NCBI GenBank assembly: GCA_029582165.1
Contig: CM055879.1
Coordinates: forward strand, 35,816,330 to 35,880,329
Source of the DNA: Portulaca oleracea
Lineage: Eukaryota; Streptophyta; Magnoliopsida; Caryophyllales; Portulacaceae
Direction: 5' to 3'
DNA length: 64,000 bases
Positions 61,491 to 64,000 of this stretch are shown piece by piece (the first letter of the stretch is position 1; each line of letters opens with the position of its first letter). The translations under genes and the position numbers were made by a program. Under the pieces are notes generated by a model that saw only the letters and a program-made list of their open reading frames with translations, ran no database searches and was not told the DNA's origin.

Positions 61491-63619
61491 CTTTAGAAAG
61501 CAAGGTTTTTTTTTTTTAAAATGAAATTTTATAAATACAGTTGTGCTAGAAAACACTTTTTGGAAAAAAGTACAAACTGAAAAAAAATTGAGCCACTAGG
61601 GTAGTGACACGCGTGATGTTAGGGTAGATATTAGCCATCACCCAACAAATAATTGAGCATTGAGAGAGATGTTAATATGTTATCACTTATCACCAATAGG
61701 CAATAATATAATGACTATTTTGGCCAAAAAAAAAAGGCAATAATATAATATAATAGCCTTCTCAATTATCTAATGTGGTTAATGGCTTTCCTGGCTCCTG
61801 GTTAGCCACTTGAAAAATGGTTTCTACCAAAGTTTCGTGTATGACAGATAAAAAAAAATTATAATTGGCCAATAAATATTAAAATAATCTAATAACTTAT
61901 TTAAAAGAAGTTATTGAAAAAGAACCCTTAAAAATAATAAAAATATATATATAATAAACCTAGTAAATCCATTACCATAACAAAATTTAAAAATGATAAA
62001 GTTTGAGGGATTAATATATCACAACTAAATTCAAACCCATAATGTTTAACATATTTGTATAAGATTCAAGAAAGTGAAGAGATTGATCACCATTACGCTA
62101 TACTTATTACTCGAATGAATTGGTAACTAAATTTTTGATAATTATCGTTTTATTATAACCAAGGTATGACCCTCCAATCTGGCTCTTCGCTGGATTTAGT
62201 AACTTTTACTAATGGAGGCTTTTAGTAGCAAAATTATTAGAATTAATGGAATCCCTTACTATATTTTACTTTTGTCTTTCCAATTTTCCAAAGGGACTAT
62301 AAGGATTTTTTTCCCCCCTCCCTCTTGGTTTCCCAAACCCTATACTTGCATGTCTTGATCAATCAAATTGCCTCATTTATATCGATTTGTTTTATATGAC
62401 GCATATATTTTATTTTTTCCAAACTTTACATTAACATAACCATAAACGTGTTATTGTTATTGTTAATTGGCAGACAAATCTAACTTCTCGAACTCAACAA
62501 GAGCTAATCCAATGGCTCGGCTCGGTTAGTAAAAGGCAATAATATATATTACATGTACCTGGAGTACGTGTTCCAGATAGTTCTGAGTGAACAATTATAA
62601 TAATAAAAATAAATAACCTAATACATATAGTTAAATAATCGTAATATTTAGAGCACATACTTCGAATATACTTAGTAAATTACATGTAAAAGAGGCCACG
62701 TAAGAGTATATGTTTTTTTAAAAAAAAAGGGAAAAAAAACAGCAGGGGGACACAAGATGGTGGATCTACTGGTATTCCAAGGCCCCAAGAAAAAGGGAAT
62801 CCACTTATCTACAAAGTCATCCACCAATGGTAGAAATATATCTTTTTTGTAGAAATATATCTTTTTTGTCCTCTCCTATTATTTCTACCTTCTAGTGTCT
62901 TCTATACATATAGGTAATCTAAAATTATTAAATGATTTAGAGACTAAATTAAGCATAATGGAGTATGCATCATGTATATCAAATGTAACCTTTTGAAATT
63001 TTGGAAAATTTTCAATGGTGTTTCTATAAATAAATTTTTAAAGATATTTAATTTGCGAAGAATTTTGTGTTTTTTTGGTATGCAAATTATGATTGGATAT
63101 GAATTTTATATAAAATTATTATATTTTATGAAATAACAATGATCTCAGTGACTCATTTTAGCGTGATGGCAAAGCAACGAATAAAAGTTTCATTTCTTAT
63201 ATTTAAGTTACAGCTAAAGATGAAGCAATAATCTATGCATCAATTAAGACACACAAAAGACAAAAGTAGCACCTAAATTTTTAAAAAATCTAAAATTTAA
63301 ATATATATTTTATAATCGTTAACAACTTTTTAAAAAGTCAATCGATATTGTCCTTATAGTAGTGGAAGTGCAAGATATACCTTCCATGAAATTGTAAATT
63401 AGACTCTCAAAAAGTTATTTGATCTAAAAACCATATGTATATGACTATAGATTTTTTGTTCGAATTTAAATGTTGATTACTTTACCCTAAAATGTAGATA
63501 TAATTTCTTTAAATATATTTTTTGAACTTGATGTTGTCTGAATTCTTCCAACTTTGAAAAAAGAGAAAAATTTTTGGAAATCATCACATATTAAATATCT
63601 ATTTTTTTGAGCCTTGATT

Positions 63620-63914
63620 AGTTCAAGCCTAAAATGATAAGAATTTGAATTTGAAAATCACCATATTAAATATCAAAAATTCGGTTTGGTCCAACCCAAT
63701 TTTGTCATTGATCAAATTACTCAAAATACTCAGTCACAATATTTCTGTCTTTTCTATTGTTCGACCCAATTTTAATCTGAATTTAGCTTTATTCAAGTTT
63801 TCTACCAAGTCCGACCTGAGAAAAATTAACCCGAATATCAATTTCTCAACCGTAATTTAATATTAATCGAATTTGATTGACTCACATTTATTCGATCAGT
63901 TTTTGCCAGCGCTA
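63620..63914. mobile_element. partial hAT-like MITE, TAGCGTTGGCAAAA family
   Basis: The right end TTTTTGCCAGCGCTA and internal GGTCCAACCCAATTTTG resemble the elements at 16206 and 47760. The left end is not identified. Confidence 0.42.
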
Positions 63915-64000
63915 GAATCACAATAGCTTCGCAATCCAACTAACCCTAAAATAATTTATTGGATGTGAATGAATCACACTAACTTTAGTTCTCAATCCAA

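Larger units (their letters stand above)
57215..64000. other. gene-free region upstream of KNOX
   Basis: No gene is recognised over 6.8 kb. It contains several MITEs (57413-59120), an Au-SINE-like tail, the microsatellite-bearing duplication at 59866-60267, a repeat with a terminal A-run (61254-61490) and a hAT-like end near 63914. Between 61500 and 63600 it is AT-rich with nothing more seen. Confidence 0.6.

Overview
This is nuclear DNA from a flowering plant, most likely a eudicot. The evidence is AT-rich sequence, multi-exon genes with GT-AG introns, plant-specific families (class I KNOX, cysteine-rich receptor-like kinases, GH28 polygalacturonases) and dense small DNA transposons. I cannot name the species. 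Exon coordinates come from reading splice sites by eye. All six intact genes close exactly in frame.

Layout. 1-1354: end of a long terminal repeat (LTR) that cuts off a minus-strand polygalacturonase relic (PG1, 1379-8943), whose introns are full of transposons. 11563-15149 (-): mitoribosomal GTPase mS29/DAP3, with a probable leader exon and promoter up to about 16.2 kb. 16.2-17.4 kb: foldback elements. 18064-23176 (-): intact PG2, the sister copy of PG1. 23.2-28.1 kb: intergenic with MITEs and a SINE candidate. 28125-30626 (+): broken G-type lectin S-receptor-like kinase. 31.0-42.5 kb: a cysteine-rich receptor-like kinase (CRK) cluster with two intact genes (32919-35879 and 37363-40385) and relics left by tandem duplication. 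42559-44981 (-): chloroplast demethylphylloquinone methyltransferase (MENG). 46255-57130 (-): class I KNOX homeobox gene of the KNAT2/KNAT6 type with an 8.5 kb third intron. 57.1-64 kb: gene-free sequence rich in MITEs and microsatellites.

The genes do not form a pathway. Their co-location looks ancestral: from memory, Arabidopsis places a polygalacturonase, KNAT2, CRK2 and CRK3 side by side (At1g70500-At1g70530), and MENG and KNAT6 near each other in the sister segment (At1g23360, At1g23380). The window is best read as an old conserved gene block reshaped by tandem duplication (PG, CRK, MENG terminal exon) and by waves of MULE-, hAT-, Stowaway- and PIF-like insertions. I found no tRNA or rRNA gene, no CRISPR array, and no convincing undescribed system.
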